Shown here: positions 58,604 to 60,000 of the stretch, piece by piece
How positions within the stretch are numbered: position 1 is the first letter of the stretch
Layout: the number at the start of each line of letters is the position of its first letter
Assembly: GCA_009760855.2 (NCBI GenBank)
Contig: WPIO01000066.1
Location: forward strand, 2,105,001 to 2,165,000
Direction: 5' to 3'
Origin: Cristatella mucedo
Lineage: Eukaryota > Bryozoa > Phylactolaemata > Cristatellidae
Length of the DNA: 60,000 nucleotides
Made by a program: the position numbers and the translations under genes
Notes under the pieces: generated by a model
Seen by the model: only the letters and a program-made list of their open reading frames with translations
The model's database searches: none
Told to the model about the DNA's origin: nothing

Positions 58604-58766
58604 CGGCGAGCCATGATGGCTCACTAGGTAAAGTGGTTGCTTTTTACGACCTCAGTTCGAGGTCTTGGGTTCAAATCCTGTGTTGAGCAATCTTGTATCG
58701 TCACTGCAAGCTATGGTGATAGCTAAAAGGGCCCTTCCGTCGCTATACAAAAGTGGATGCTGAATC
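58604..58766 (+). mobile_element. SINE-2 copy, best preserved
   Basis: GGCGAGCCATGATGGCTCAC, A-box GGCTCACTAGGTAAAGTGG, B-box GGGTTCAAATCC, then a hairpin near 'cactgcaagctatggtg', tail 'aagggcccttccgtcgctat'. The TA microsatellite begins six bases later. Confidence 0.8.
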
Positions 58767-58768
58767 AG

Positions 58769-60000
<1,232 letters not shown>

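Noticed and set aside
58604-58690. tRNA-like sequence with GGGTTCAAATCC
   Set aside because: Belongs to the dispersed SINE-2 family; the cloverleaf cannot be closed convincingly.

Overview
This window looks like 60 kb of nuclear DNA from an invertebrate animal. It has spliced genes, AATAAA poly(A) signals, tRNA-derived SINEs, TA/AAT microsatellites and many decayed non-LTR retrotransposons of the CR1/L2 type. There are no operons, ribosome binding sites or CRISPR arrays. The species cannot be named from the sequence.

Genes are sparse. The best two are diverged paralogs that face each other across about 17.5 kb. Gene 1 (14784-16120, +) has two exons whose splice phases match and encodes 361 aa. 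Gene 2 (33708-34710, -) has an open terminal exon of more than 330 codons, but its 5' end is lost or hidden behind repeats. Both read as six blade-like repeats of a beta-propeller, both end about 55 bp before an AATAAA, and both stayed open while nearby retroelements decayed. A third candidate (46926-47150, -) encodes a 74-aa tyrosine-rich protein with a strong start context and a poly(A) signal 52 bp after its stop. Other possible exons are weak.

Most of the rest is mobile DNA. I use local names. LINE-A is a CR1/L2-type element with an AP endonuclease, a reverse transcriptase and a 3' tail ending in (ATT)n. Its longest copy is at 39890-43390. LINE-B is a second, related lineage, best preserved at 6797-8933. 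SINE-1 has a tRNA-like head and a tail resembling the end of LINE-A. SINE-2 is an unrelated tRNA-headed SINE with a small hairpin. Repeat R is about 405 bp and follows a 24-bp minisatellite.

Layout: 0-3.9 kb, fragments, repeat R and a TA tract. 3.9-12.65 kb, one LINE-A split by another LINE-A, by a LINE-B that itself holds a LINE-B, and by repeat R. 12.65-16.2 kb, SINE-1 remnant and gene 1. 16.9-23.3 kb, LINE-A fragments and SINEs. 23.3-27.35 kb, a large inverted repeat whose arms are LINE-A/LINE-B chimeras around a 1.6-kb unidentified loop. 27.4-29.2 kb, TA tract, SINE-1 and a 1.5-kb LINE-A palindrome. 29.2-33 kb, LINE-A pieces. 33.6-34.7 kb, gene 2. 36.3-43.8 kb, LINE-A copies, a GC-rich LTR-like block with 77-bp tandem units, and the reference LINE-A. 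44-47.3 kb, two arrays of one 30-bp minisatellite and the small-protein gene. 47.4-60 kb, LINE-A, LINE-B, SINE-1 and SINE-2 remnants, a TA tract and unassigned DNA.

Most open frames in the window are retroelement debris or antisense shadows of it.
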